A DNA stretch of 64,000 nucleotides from Astragalus membranaceus (taxonomy: Eukaryota > Streptophyta > Magnoliopsida > Fabales > Fabaceae), in NCBI GenBank assembly GCA_039519185.1, contig CM076851.1, positions 36,315,799-36,379,798 on the forward strand, given 5' to 3'. Position 1 is the first letter of the stretch; the number at the start of each line of letters is the position of its first letter. The notes beneath the pieces are model-generated. The model did no database searches, was not told where the DNA came from, and saw only the letters and a list, made by a program, of their open reading frames with translations. Below are positions 43,711-54,799 of this stretch, in pieces. The translations under genes were made by a program, and so were the position numbers.

Positions 43711-44273
43711 ATTTATTAATTTAATTTTGTTGCCCTTTATATAACTTAATTATATTTGGTGTAACAAAATTCATCTTTTTTTAATGCAGTTTTATTCCTT
43801 CGAACGCTTCAGCTATCGCCATCACAAAAACAATCAAGGAGAATTTTACCAAGAGCTGGAAGAACTGGACGGAAGTTAGAAAAGATAAGGATGCAAATAA
43901 GAAGATGTTAAGATCATTTTTGGTAAGTTATTCGATTCTACGAAATAATTAATTTGGTGTATTATCTTATTGACTTGATTAATTAATTATTGCCTTATAA
44001 TTAACAACATTATTGTAAATTTCTTAAATAGGAAAAATGTACATGGTATCCAGGGGAGCAAGCCGCGGTTGAGAGAGTGTTCCATAAGAGATGTTCTCAT
44101 CGCTATTCTGAATTGATGCGGAGGGCGCGTAATACGCGTACGAAGCCATCTTATATGGGAGACTCCACTTGGGCTGAGTTTAATGAGTATTGGCAGACAG
44201 ATGAAGCATTTAAGAATTATTGTGAGAAAGCCAAGAAGAACCGTGCTTCTGAAAAAGGTGGCTGCACACACAC

Positions 44274-44293
44274 GGGGGGGGGGGGGGGGGGGG
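44274..44293. repeat. Poly(G) run of 20 inside TnpA exon 3
   Basis: Twenty Gs follow CACACACAC. The paralogue has six. The length could be real slippage or an assembly error. Confidence 0.9.
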
Positions 44294-44394
44294 AGTGTTA
44301 ATACTGCAACGCATTACATGCATTTGGTAAATTTATTACTTAATTTATTACTTGATTAATATTAACTAGTCATTTTCAATATGTGTATTTAATT

Positions 44395-44398
<4 letters not shown>

Positions 44399-44450
<52 letters not shown>

Positions 44451-44467
44451 GTACATATATATATATA
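44399..44467. repeat. (TA)n at the acceptor of TnpA intron 3
   Basis: The tract runs into ATATATATAG/GTGGAG, with a short ATTTATGTACAT interruption. It is in the same intron position as 8783-8850 of CACTA-B. Confidence 0.95.
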
Positions 44468-45506
44468 GGTGGAGAGGGAACAAAGGCCAATCACTTTGCC
44501 TGAGTTGCATTACCACATGCATATGGTGGAGGAGACTGGTGAGTACGTTACAGATCGGGCGAGGCGTATTCAGGTAAAACTACTTAATTTTACAATTATA
44601 TATTAATTAATGTTTATTAATTATTTATATATATTAATTAATAATTAGTTATTTATTTGTTGGGTTATTTTCTTCAGGAGAGCTTCGAGGGTGGGATGGC
44701 TGAGTACCATCAGTCACAACAGAGCAGTGGGGCAGCTGTCGATCCAGTGGAGGAGGCTAGAGTAGCTCGTGATGTTTGGGAGAGAGCAGTTGGTCCCCAA
44801 AAGACTAATCGTCTGGTAGGATCAGGTGGTATTGGACCGGCTGCTTTTCGAACAAGCATTATTCCGAGTCTATCAGATTCACATTCTGGATCCTCGACTG
44901 GTCGCAATTATGTTCCCAATGCTGGTGAGTTGAATGATGTTAGGCAATTGACGCAGCAACTGAGCGAGGCTCAGCGTCAGATTGTCGAGCGGCAGCAGCA
45001 AAGCGATCGGGAAATTCAGGCGATTCGGGATCGAAGTGAACGGGAAAATTCAGGCGATTCGGGAGCGGGCTAGGGTAGCTGAGGAGCGCATGGAGGAGCG
45101 CTTTAAGTTATTGCAGGATCAGATGGTGTCTCAGCACTCGAGGCCATCCTCATCAGCACACCCACCACCGCCACACCAGCATTACTACCAGCGGCAGTAT
45201 GCACCCCAGTATCCCCCGCCGTATGCAACCGGCCAATATCCCCCGCAGTATACACCGCAGTATGCGTCGCCATTCCAGCCATACCAGCAGCAGCATCAGT
45301 CACCCCGCCAGCCATACCAGCAGCCCCAACATCAGTCACCCTTGATCCAGCCAAACCAGCAGTACCCCCAGCAGCGGTCACCCCCGCTGGACATTGATCT
45401 TAATGTCCAAATGTCATCGCTCAGTGCTTTACTTCAAGATGATACATATTATACTAATGTTAATGACATTGACCCGCCGCAAAGTCCTGTTTTTCTTGTA
45501 GTGTGA

Positions 45507-46619
45507 GACCTAGGTTGCCCATCGGAGAAATGTGGGTAATTTATCTTAGCCACTTAAAAGTTGACATATGGACTCCACTAACATTTATCAAATAAATAAA
45601 TTCTTAGCAATTGTTTTACTATTCCTACTATATATTTATATTATTTGCAAAATCACCCCTATTTTAATAATTGCATTTGTCTTTGATTTATCTTCCCTAA
45701 GTCTTCTCAATTAATTCCTTTATTATTATAAATTCTGGAAATACGCAATTGTTGCTTAGGAATTGCTATAAGCCGTATATAATCATGAAAGTAGAAAAAA
45801 TTGCTGATAAAAAAATGAAACATGTTTTTTGGTCTTTAATTATATAGTTATCGATTAATATATTTCTATCTAATACTTTAAAAAATATTGTAAAGTCAAT
45901 TTTAATTACTAATATATTTCTATCAATAATATTGAAATCTAAATGCAAGATAAATTGTAAGGTGAGTTTAGCGCCAACTTTAGTTTTTTGTTTATCAACT
46001 AATTTTTTACTTGTTTGTAATAAAAAAAATGCAATCATTGTCACGATGGTTTCCAATACTTTTTAGGGGGTATCTTGGTAATACTATTACTTTCCAAAAA
46101 AATTAATTTCATTATAAAATATGCAAAGTACGACGTTAAGAATTGTATTTTTTGGAACTTTAGGGTTCGAAAAAATTTTAACAGTTTAAATACGTGAAGT
46201 TCGTTCCTCAATAACAAGTTTGGTGGTTTTGTCAAAAAAAACAAGTTTGTGAGGACTTAAAAAAACATCAAAGACCAAAATTAAATTTCAATATGAACAA
46301 ATTTTGTAAGGACTTAAAAAAACATCGAAGACCAAAATTTCAAAAATTGTATATTTGCAATGATTAAAACCAACAAAATATTAATTTTGGATAAACCAAC
46401 AAAATTTTCAATACTAAATTGTAGTCAAGTTTTTTTATTTTCTTCGACTTTTAATCTGGATCCAATTAATGGCTTCATGCAACGAGGATTAAATTATGAT
46501 CAATTGAACTCTTGTTAGATACGTGAGAAGGGTTGAAAACAACAAGAGACTTCCTAAGTGTTTATTAGTTTGGGAGAGACGTGAGAAGGGTTGAAAACAC
46601 TATTTTAGTTTAAAACATT
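45507..46619. other. Unassigned, no gene recognised
   Basis: AT-rich. ACGTGAGAAGGGTTGAAAAC occurs twice, at 46521 and 46576. Confidence 0.45.
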
Positions 46620-47300
46620 TCTTAGCAGAGAAGGGTCAGCAAGCTGACTTCTCAGTTTTCGTAAAGCTTCTCCAAGAGGAGAGTTTTGTCTCATGGAGTA
46701 AAACAACTTAGAGAAAGCAGTAAATAACACAATGATGTATAGTGGTTCACGCAAAACCCTGGGCTACATCCACTCCTCACTCCCTGTGAGTATTTCCACT
46801 ATTTTCCAAATAGTTTACAACTTTTACACCTCCCTAGGCTAAAAGTACTCTTGGTAGTTTTCTTCACACAGCTCTACCTACTGTGTACACCCCGAATAAG
46901 ATCCTTCTGATCTATTAGACTGCTTCTATCACAGAAGCACTCACTTCTCAAGTCCTACAGCAACACATGCTACTTGAGAAGATTTCCTACAGGTTTTCTG
47001 TTAAGTGTTTGGGTTGGTAGGATTTTTAGAGCTTGGTTGATACAAATGGAGTATTCAAAAAATACAACAACACAAGACTTAATACATACGCAGAGATCAA
47101 GTGAATCCCTTCTGTTTTGTAGCAGCTGAGTATGGATGAGAGAAAACTTTGACACTTGAGAATGTTGGCTCAATGTACTCTCACACCGATCAACGATGGC
47201 CATGAGCGTTTATTTATAGTTGAAATTATGTGTAATAACCTCTGGTCCATAGAAAAGAGTCGTTGGCAAAAGCATATAGCCGTTGAGAGGCTGTCTATTT
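46620..47300 (-). mobile_element. Ty1/copia LTR fragment (Sire/Maximus-like)
   Basis: On the minus strand the stretch has a TATA word (CAACTATAAATAAAC near 47220), then a long transcribed-type region with TTGTTGTATTTTTTGAATAC, GGTGTACACAGTAGGTAG and GTGTAAAAGTTGTAAACTA, then GTGAACCACTATACATC. The last words are familiar from copia Sire-type LTR 3' parts. Edges are not defined and no gag/pol is present. Confidence 0.45.
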
Positions 47301-47658
47301 TATATATATCACGTGGACCAATTTCGATATAAATAAGTTTTGTAGGAGCTAAGATAAAATAGCAAGAACGAAAAGCAACACACGATATATTTGTAACTAC
47401 TAAAACAAAAATACAAGGACTAAAAGCAAAAAAAATAATATATTTGCAGGAACTAAAGATATACTTAAACATTTTATATTTTATCAAGTTTTTATATATT
47501 AATAAAAAAATAAAATTTTACTAATATTGATATTTAGAACGATGCAAACATATATTCTAACATCTTATTTAATTTTTCATTTATCTTATTTATCTTATAT
47601 AAATGACCATTGGATTCGTTTTGCATTTTGAATTAAATGAACATTACACAAATAAATG

Positions 47659-47683
47659 ATTATATATATATATATATATATAT
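47659..47683. repeat. (TA)n microsatellite
   Basis: About 12 TA units. Confidence 0.9.
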
Positions 47684-47699
47684 ACTACGTTTCAAATAT

Positions 47700-47830
47700 T
47701 AAACAACTAAAGCATTTGGTTTAGTGGTAATAAGCTATTATTATCTGATATTGGTCATGGGTTTGATTCTTGTTGACCACAATTTTTAAATCAACCTTGT
47801 ATTTTCAAATTTAGAAATAAAATTCTCATT
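47700..47830 (+). mobile_element. tRNA-like SINE (family 3)
   Basis: TTTGGTTTAGTGGTAATAAG resembles an A box, and about 35 bases later GGGTTTGATTCTTG resembles a B box. AT-rich tail. The cloverleaf cannot be closed, so it is not a tRNA gene. Confidence 0.5.
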
Positions 47831-48287
47831 AAATTCTATGGTAAACATAAAAATGTATTAAACGAATATGGGGTACATATGCAAATAACAAAAAATATAT
47901 GTAAAATATATAAAATAGAATTTAATGTTTGAAAAAGTTAGTAAATTTCATGTGGCTGTTTTTAATTGATCCCACCTCATAGAGGTAAATTTCCCACAAA
48001 TCATTAAGGGGCAACCAAGAATTTACCTTAAAAAAAAGTTCCATTCAAAGGTAACACCATTGACATCTTCTTCCCTACACTAGTCACGACTGTGTTTGTC
48101 ACCGGCAAAAATCCCACCCCCCCACTAAACTTCCTCCAAGCAGGTGAACAATCACTGAAAAATCAAAGTCATGTTCTTTGGAACAAACCACGTTGAGAGG
48201 AGAGAGAGAGAACAATATTTGAAGAGAGAAAGAGAGGAAGAAATGGCCATGTGGAGGAGAGATGGAGGGTGGTGGTGCGGCCATGAG
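47831..48287. other. Unassigned, no gene recognised
   Basis: Partly GA-rich (48190-48260). A short frame reads MAMWRRDGGWWCGHE before the LINE begins, but lacks other support. Confidence 0.4.
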
Positions 48288-48738
48288 ATATTCTGGATGG
48301 TATCATTTCTCCCCATCAGTCTAGTTTTATTCCTGGGCGTAATATTCACCATAACATCATTATTGCTCAAGAAAAGGTCCACTCTATGGCTCGTATGAAA
48401 GTAAGAAGGTATTCATGTATATTAAAATTGACCTTGAAAAGGTGTATGATAGATTAAACTTGAATTTTCTTATGCGATGTCTTACTGACTGCCATTTACC
48501 TGATCAAATTATTAGCATTATCAAACATTGTGTGCCAACCTCCTCTTTCAAATTGCTTTGGAATGGTGATAAGACAGGTTCCTTTGCCCCTGGGTGTGGC
48601 ATCAGACACGAGACCCCCTCTCTCTCTTTATCTATCTGTTATATGCATGGAAAGGCTCTCCCACATTATTGTTGATCAGGTTGAAGCTAGGTACTAGATC
48701 CCAATGCAGGCAGGTAGATTTGGTCGCCAAATATCTCA
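48288..48738 (+). pseudogene. LINE segment 1: reverse transcriptase palm
   Basis: Reads LDGIISPHQSSFIPGRNIHH, then NIIIAQEKVHSMARMK, a frameshift, then YIKIDLEKVYDRLNLNFLM, LPDQIISIIKHCV, FAPGCGIRHETPSLS (the G-I-R-Q-G-D-P-L-S box, degraded) and an end at ISH beside CACTA-D. These are RT motifs of plant L1 elements. Mutations include a stop at 48673. Confidence 0.88.
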
Positions 48739-49050
48739 CACTACAAAAAAACTGGTCATTAGCGACGGACATTTCCCTCGCAAATTGACCAAAATCCGTC
48801 GCTAATGGTCATTTGCGAGGGAATTAGCGACGGACTGGTTCCCTCGCTAATTCCCTCATCGCTACTGAGATTAGCGAGGGAATTTGAATCCCTCGCTAAT
48901 TAGCGAGGGAATTTTCCCTCGCTAATTCCCTCGCTAATGACTGCAACTTTTCAGGTGATGGGACTCAGTTGCAGGGGTTGGTAAATGCGTAGGAATTAGC
49001 GAGGGATATTCCCTCGCTAATTCCCTCGCTAATGACTGTAGTTTTTCAAA
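48739..49050. repeat. CACTA-D left terminal and subterminal array
   Basis: About nine TTAGCGAGGGA/TTAGCGACGGA motifs or complements within 300 bp. The mirrored array is at 49718-50027. Confidence 0.9.
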
Positions 49051-49079
49051 AAAAAAATTACACGTGGTGGTGGTGGGGT

Positions 49080-49585
49080 GGTGGTGGTGAAGAGTAAGAG
49101 AGAGTGAGTGAGAGTAGTAGGAGGTATGTGGTGGTGGTGGTGTTGGAAGAGTGAAGAGAGAGGAGAGTGTGAGAGGAGGTGGTGATGATGGTGGTGGTGG
49201 TGGTGGTTGTGTGGTGGTGGTGGTGGCGTCAAGAGTAAGAGAGAGGAGTGAGAGTGGTGGTGGTGGTGAAGAGTAAGAGAGAGTGAGTGAGAGTGGTAGG
49301 AGGTATGTGGTGGTGGTGGTGTTGGAAGAGTGAAGAGAGAGGAGAGTGTGAGAGGAGGTGGTGGTGATGGTGGTGGTGTGGTGGTGGTGGTGGCGTGAAG
49401 AGTAAGAGAGAGGAGTGAGAGTGGTGGTGGTGGGGGGGGGGGTGGTGGTGAAGAGTAAGAGAGAGTGAGTGAGAGTGGTAGGAGGTATGTGGTGGTGGTG
49501 GTGTTGGAAGAGTGAAGAGAGAGGAGAGTGTGAGAGGAGGTGGTGATGATGGTGGTGGTGGTGGTGGTGGTTGTGTGGTGGTGGA
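49080..49585. repeat. Minisatellite, three ~180-bp GGT/GA-rich units
   Basis: Units start near 49091, 49270 and 49452, each with AGAGTAAGAGAGAGTGAGTG, GTAGGAGGTATGTGGTGG and GTTGGAAGAGTGAAGAGAG. All G-rich on +, with (GGT)n runs of varying length. Confidence 0.92.
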
Positions 49586-50027
49586 GAGTAGAGGAAGAGG
49601 AAGGGTGAAGAGGAAGGGTGAAGAGGAAGGGAAGAGGAAGGGAAGAGGAAGGGTGAAGAGTGAGTGAGTGAGTGAGAAAGATGAGTGTAAACAGATTTAA
49701 GGAAAAAAAGAAAAAAAATTTGCGAGGGAATTAGCGAGGGAACTGTCCCATCATCTGAAAAGTTAACTTTAGCAAGGGAATTAGCGAGGGAACTGTCCCT
49801 CGCTAATTCCTGTGCACTTACCAACCCCTGCAACTGAGTCCCATCATCTGAAAAGTAAAAAAATTAGCGACGGAAATTCCCTCGCTAATGTCTAAAATTC
49901 CGTCGCTAATTCTCAAAAATACGACAGCCCCTATTCCCTTGCTAATTCCGTCGCTAATCCCAATTTTTGCGAGGGACCATTAGTCCCTCGCTAATTTCCG
50001 TCGCTAATGGCTTCTTTTTTTGTAGTG

Positions 50028-50237
50028 TCACTTGTTGTTTGTTGACAATTTACTTCTTTTTGTAGAAGCTTCTATAGAGCAAGCCTACTGCATCAAGCAT
50101 TGCCTTGATCAATTTTGCCAACCATCTGGCCAAAAGATTAACACTCAAAACTCAAATATTCTTCTCCAAGAATGTTGATCAACAACTCAGAGATGACATT
50201 TTAAGGCATAAGCATCTAATATTTGCGCTGCTGATTC
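50028..50237 (+). pseudogene. LINE segment 2: reverse transcriptase catalytic box
   Basis: Reads HLLFVDNLLLFVEASIEQAY (the F-A-D-D box changed to F-V-D-N), then CIKHCLDQFCQPSGQKINTQ and ends after RHKHLIFALLIP. The catalytic second Asp is replaced by Asn. About 50-60 codons are missing between here and segment 3. Confidence 0.88.
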
Positions 50238-50241
50238 CACT

Positions 50242-50515
50242 CTAATAATGGGCAGCGCTTTTAAAAGCGCTGCCCATTTATAGCAATGGGCAGCGCTTTT
50301 AGGAAAAAGCGCTGCTCATTGCCTTAGCGCATTTTCAAATGGGCAGCGCTTTTAGGAAAAAGCGCTGCTCATTGCCTTAGCGCATTTTCGAATGGGCAGC
50401 GCTTTTTAGGAGAAAGCGCTGCTCATTGCCTTAGCGCTTTTACGAATTGGCAGCGCTTTCTCCTAAAAGCGCTAAGGCAATGAGCAGCGCTTTCTCCTAA
50501 AAGCGCTGCCCATTG
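50242..50515. repeat. CACTA-E left subterminal array
   Basis: Eight or more GGGCAGCGCTTTT/AAAAGCGCTG units in alternating orientation, spaced by CATTGCCTTAGCGC. The core AGCGCT is palindromic. Confidence 0.9.
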
Positions 50516-51186
50516 TGTAATTTTTTTTTTATTTTTTTTTTCTGTTTTTGTTATTTTCCTTTTTACAATTGCAATTTTCCTGGACATATATACTCATAAC
50601 TAACTTAGCTATACGTATCCAAAAAGGCAAATCAAACATTATGAGCAAAATCAAAACCAGCTATTTTTCAGAAGTAAACAAGCATATAACTAACTTGTTT
50701 TTACATTCCCAATTCCTTCCAATTCTATTTCTCAGCAAATCAAATTATATCCAAATACACCAGAATCAAAACAAGTGCTTAAGTTTCCCAATTCATTCCA
50801 TTTCTACACTTGAACCAAAACAAACTAGCTAACAAGTTATTATCCAATTCATATGTACTCAAAACTAGCTAAACTTACAATATGAACCAAAACTAGCTAA
50901 CAAGTGCTTAATTAGTTTCCCAATTCATTCCATTTCTACACTTGAACCAAAACAAACTAGCTAACAAGTTATTATCCAATTCATATGTACCCAAAACTAG
51001 CTAAACTTACAATATGAACCAAAACTAGCTAACAAGTGCTTAAGTTTCCCAATTCATTCCATTTCTACACTTGAACCAAAACAAACTAGCTAACAAGTTT
51101 TTATCCAATTCATATGTACCCAAAACTAGCTAAACTTCAATATGAACCAAAACTAGCTTAGTTGTATGTATCCAAATCAAACGCTA
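50516..51186. repeat. Three tandem ~125-bp units downstream of the Ulp1 gene
   Basis: Units from about 50787, 50920 and 51047 share CCCAATTCATTCCATTTCTA, CACTTGAACCAAAACAAACT and TCCAATTCATATGTACYCAA. The bases before 50787 are AT-rich without a gene. Confidence 0.85.
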
Positions 51187-54100
51187 ACAACTTACAGTAT
51201 TACATATTCTATCCAAAATCAAAAAAAAACGGGAGACATAACGGCACCACTCTCCTCTAAGCTCAACTAGCTGTTCCTCAGAGTATGTCTTCACCCGACA
51301 ATCAGGAAAATACTGAAATTATATAAATAAATAAAATTAGAATTGAAATGGTTAAATGGAATTAACTATTATTATATCAAAATCAAAAAGAATTCTAGAT
51401 ACCTGTCGGGGAATAATCGTTTGGTTGTGGGTAATAATTTCCTTCAAAAATTTCATTACATAATACCCACAATCATTGCTATTGGGTTGTTTTGGACACT
51501 ACAAAACAAAACATTAGTTAAATGTTAAATTTAATTTAATACATTTTTTCACAAAATAATGTAATTAAATATATAAGAACATTGATTAAAAACTTACAAC
51601 TATCGGTATCCATTTGGTCTTTGATTGTTCCACTCCCCAATATGTTTTCAAACAACTGAACACAATGACATATAACTATATTATTCGAAATACATATATA
51701 CGTATATAAGTAAAACAAAGAAATATGTAGAGGGATCGAAATACACACACCTATTAAATAACTCGATCAACTCGGGGTAGTTGTTGAAATGACCATGCAA
51801 TGGATCAATGAAGTACACCGTATCTCTCCCCGGATTTATTGCTAACAGAATCCAATGTTCCCTACAAAATAAGATTTTGAATAAGTAATTGACTAGTATT
51901 TAAAAAATGCATGTTATATAAGAATGGATTAAATCTCTCACCGAAAGAGACACGGTGCCAAAAACATGTAATCATCGCTTTTACTTTGAACTTCCCAGAA
52001 GCGTCGAGTGATATAATTTTTAACCTCTGTCTTGTTTTGTTCCACAAGCATCTCATAATTACGCAGCTTCTGGGACACATCATGCAGGTGTGTATTATCC
52101 GGACACATTAACACAAATCTCAGTGTCTGTTCCGAAGGGACCAAAATGTCCTCGTACAAGTACCTATAATTAGAGATATATACAAATTAAATTAACGATT
52201 TAATAAAAAAAATTCAATGATGTCAAATAATCAATTACATACGTACCTGACATATGCTCTAATAGCAGTACTGGTTGCCCAGTTCATTTTACATACATCA
52301 CTGATATCCTCACGTCTGATCGACAGTGTTTGACCTAAAGTCCCAAAATTTTGGTCATCCATCTCTAATTCAAGCGGGATTGCCTCATCTATCCTGAATT
52401 CCGCGTGCATTTCAGCATAACCAATAATCTTGTAATCATTAATTGAAGAGGCCAAGGGCTGAGACTGAGACACAATTGGAGAAGGGGAGGGCTGAGTCAC
52501 TTTTGGAGGAGGGGTGGGCTGGGTCACTTTTGGAGGAGGGGCGGGCTGAGAATTTTGTGTAGAAGGGCCGGACCGAGACACTTTCTTGCCAATAGATTTT
52601 GCCTTGCCAACACTTATGCTTTTAGATTTTACATTTTGGCGTACCTATATATTAAAAAAAATAATTACTTAGTTAGCACACAATATATGACAAAAAATAA
52701 TAATTAGTTACAAGTATATTGTCACTTACCACAAGGTGTGTTGGCCATGCCACAAAGGTACCAACTGCATTATCCACATTCAGTAAATCTATACTGACAT
52801 TTGGAACAGGCAATTGTGCATTCCCCACAATCGCACAGTCAACTCTGACTCTAAGATGATCTGGAGGTAGGGGTAAATTGTGCATCAATGGACCCAATTG
52901 GTTACATATGAAGCCTATTGCAACCATTTGACGTGGGTTTGAGATATACAATTCACACTCACACTCATTGTTGTCCTAAATCAATTATAAACAAAAAATA
53001 ATAAAGACATTATTTGATGTAATAAGAAAGAGAGTTTAAAAATTAATTCATTATTTATTGTAAAAAAAAACAATTAATACCTTAGTTGACGGAATGGTGC
53101 AACTATCTCGTGCGCTATTTGTGGCAGGGGATGATGGTACCGCAGGCGCCGAAACCTTCGCATATTGCAGTTTGAAATCACTAAGTTCAGCCCTTAGACC
53201 TTCATACAATACTCGCAACTCTCTACTTTGTTGACAATCATGCTCACCATGAGTTTGCCTTTTTGGTCCAAGGTAGTGGGTTGGATTAACGCCATATCCA
53301 CAACCCCTTGTACGACCCGAGTATTCTCCCATTTCCAAGGCACGAGAAAGAATTTCCTTTTCAGAGCAATCTGTGATCTCTCCCTGTGACACAGACTGTG
53401 ATATGGTTTCCTAATTCACAAAAAAAAGTATAATAAAATTATTATACATTACAAAGATCATAAAAATTTTAAAAGTTTTTGAAATACTTACAATTCTATG
53501 GGCCACCTCCTTAGTTTTGGGATCCACAATCTCCCCATCCTTGTTTTGTCGGGCCTCTACCCACAAAACATGCCGCTCAATACTTTCTTTATGACGATCT
53601 TTCCCACTCTCCTCCAACTATATTTAAATTTACCAAATGTTAAGACATTATAAATCAAAAGATTCATTAAACAAAAAGAAATCAAGCTTATTGTGTCTTA
53701 CCAATCTTTCTTCAATAATTTGATATCCACTAGCACCGCCTCTATACGGGTACTCACAACATGAAGCTCTCCCTCGATTCTGTTGGCTTGTTTTCTATTT
53801 AGAGAGATAAGTATACATTAATGCATAATATATAATTGTCAAATATATTTTAAGTTATAACTTAATAGATTATAGTACTAACCAAGAATTCTGGATCTTC
53901 AGTGCGTTTTCTAACAAATATACCCCAATCCTCCTTTGTAATAAATCCACTATATAGTGGTGGAGGCTCCCATCTGATGTTTCCACTATGATCTCTGAGA
54001 TATTTATTTGTTAGACTAGTCCTAAAATTCCGATGTAACTTTCCCGCTTCCTTCATTAACCAGATTTTTCGAGCCTCGTCCACGTCAAAAAATTTCTGCT

Positions 54101-54577
54101 TACACATATTCAATGAAAATGATATAAATATATATGGTTACACAATTATTAAATAAGATAACTAAAGAGATATAAAATTATATACCTGTATTGTTAACCA
54201 GAACTCCTCTTTTTGTTTCCACAAAATGGCATTTTTTTGTCATTCCAATTAGTGATTGTAATTGGTATCATTTGTTTTACCTTACTACCAATGAAGGTAA
54301 TCAACTGTGTGCCATTTCTTCCAATTGGCTGACCCTTAACATTCCACTCGACCTGCATTATGTCATTAGTTAATTAATTATCAAACAATTAAAACTAAGT
54401 ATTGAATTAAGTTAATTAGTAACTTACTGATAAGGGTCCTTTTCTTTTGTTTATCCGACCGATGATATCTTTTTTGACAGTCATTCCACGGGGACCATGC
54501 TTCCTGATATAGTCTCCAACATCACTCTCATAACCGCTGTCATCATGCCCACTACCATGATCATTATAATCTTCCAT
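51187..54577 (-). pseudogene. CACTA-E TnpA-like protein with C-terminal Ulp1/C48 protease
   Basis: Thirteen exons read on the minus strand: 54577-54428, 54352-54186, 54095-53883, 53794-53702, 53617-53492, 53410-53081, 52975-52730, 52644-52237, 52163-51942, 51861-51751, 51655-51598, 51498-51403 and 51312 to about 51187. Start MEDYNDHGSGHDDSGYESD. Exons 2-6 resemble plant En/Spm TnpA-like proteins (VDEARKIWLMKEAGKLHRNF, WEPPPLYSGFITKEDWGIF). Exon 7 fits DUF8039 (CELYISNPRQMVAIGFI, LPPDHLRVRVD). Exon 8 has a Pro-rich linker. Exons 9-12 form a Ulp1-type cysteine protease: REHWILLAIN (His), VYFIDPLHGH (Asp) and SNDCGYYVMKFLKEI (Cys). Ulp1 enzymes remove SUMO. The only lesion I see is a 7-base A run in exon 2, one short, which shifts NWNDKK. 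The exact 3' stop is uncertain. If expressed from a repaired or ribosome-slipped message it could act on sumoylated partners, which is inference. Confidence 0.8.
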
Positions 54578-54799
54578 CTGACCTGCAATAAAATAAATAA
54601 CCAGTCAAGAAAAATAAATAACCAGTCAAGAAGATGAAAACTATGTAAATAACTAGTCAAGAAGATGAATAATCATTGTTATTGTTATATTTAATCAAAA
54701 GACCAACAATTCGCATTAAATTCGCATTAAACAACAAATCATCAACATCAATCCTAAATTTTTCAAATTTATAAATACAACACAAAAATCCTTAACCTA

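Larger units (their letters stand above)
37091..45503 (+). mobile_element. CACTA-C, structurally complete En/Spm element, 8413 bp
   Basis: It starts CACTACAAGAATTATTG and ends CTGTTTTTCTTGTAGTG, a canonical CACTA terminal pair. TGA at 37088-37090 is repeated at 45504-45506, the 3-bp target duplication of this superfamily. From the left it contains a subterminal array, a TATA word, a large inverted duplication, a second array and TATA word, a TnpD gene and a TnpA gene, both on +. Both genes are mutated. The right end has almost no subterminal array. Paralogue: CACTA-B. Confidence 0.95.
43326..45506 (+). pseudogene. CACTA-C TnpA-like gene (Ptta/En/Spm type), frameshifted
   Basis: Exons 43326-43666, 43790-43922, 44032-44326, 44469-44573 and 44678-45506. 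Exon 1 gives MASHDDSGSDHDGAYVPP and VDADGVRTFIDGTDVIRV. Exon 3 gives the core VFHKRCSHRYSELMRRARN, KPSYMGDSTWAEFNEYW and CEKAKKNRASEKGG. Exon 5 gives a coiled coil (QLTQQLSEAQRQIVERQQQ) and a Tyr/Gln/Pro-rich tail with YPPQYTPQYASP-type repeats. Lesions: a 20-base G run at 44274-44293, out of frame, where CACTA-B has six; and one extra A near 45045 (ERE/NSGDSG). The frame then continues through the terminal repeat (VFLVV) and stops at TGA 45504-45506, which is the target duplication. The normal 3' UTR and right-hand array seen in CACTA-B are gone. The protein would bind subterminal repeats. Confidence 0.87.
48739..50027. mobile_element. CACTA-D, non-autonomous, 1289 bp, exact TCA duplication
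   Basis: Ends CACTACAAAAAAACTGG and, inverted, CACTACAAAAAAAGAAG. The target duplication TCA is at 48736-48738 and 50028-50030. Both ends carry arrays of TTAGCGAGGGA and TTAGCGACGGA in both orientations. A longer inverted repeat, with TCAGTTGCAGGGGTTGGTAA on the left and its complement on the right, lies inside. The centre is a GGT/GA-rich minisatellite. No transposase. The three LINE codons on either side rejoin cleanly (ISH/LLF). Confidence 0.95.

Noticed and set aside
47710..47790. Possible tRNA gene
   Set aside because: A and B boxes are present but the acceptor and other stems do not pair, and the flanks are SINE-like.
49080..49585. Possible CRISPR array (also 19400-19575, 50242-50515, 55504-55845)
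   Set aside because: Repeats are adjacent or inverted, without unique spacers, in a plant transposon setting. They are minisatellites or transposase binding arrays.
48934..49833. 299-codon minus-strand ORF rich in His, Thr, Pro and Ser
   Set aside because: It is the complement of the GGT/GA minisatellite of CACTA-D. It is open because the repeat has no stops, and it shows no domain.
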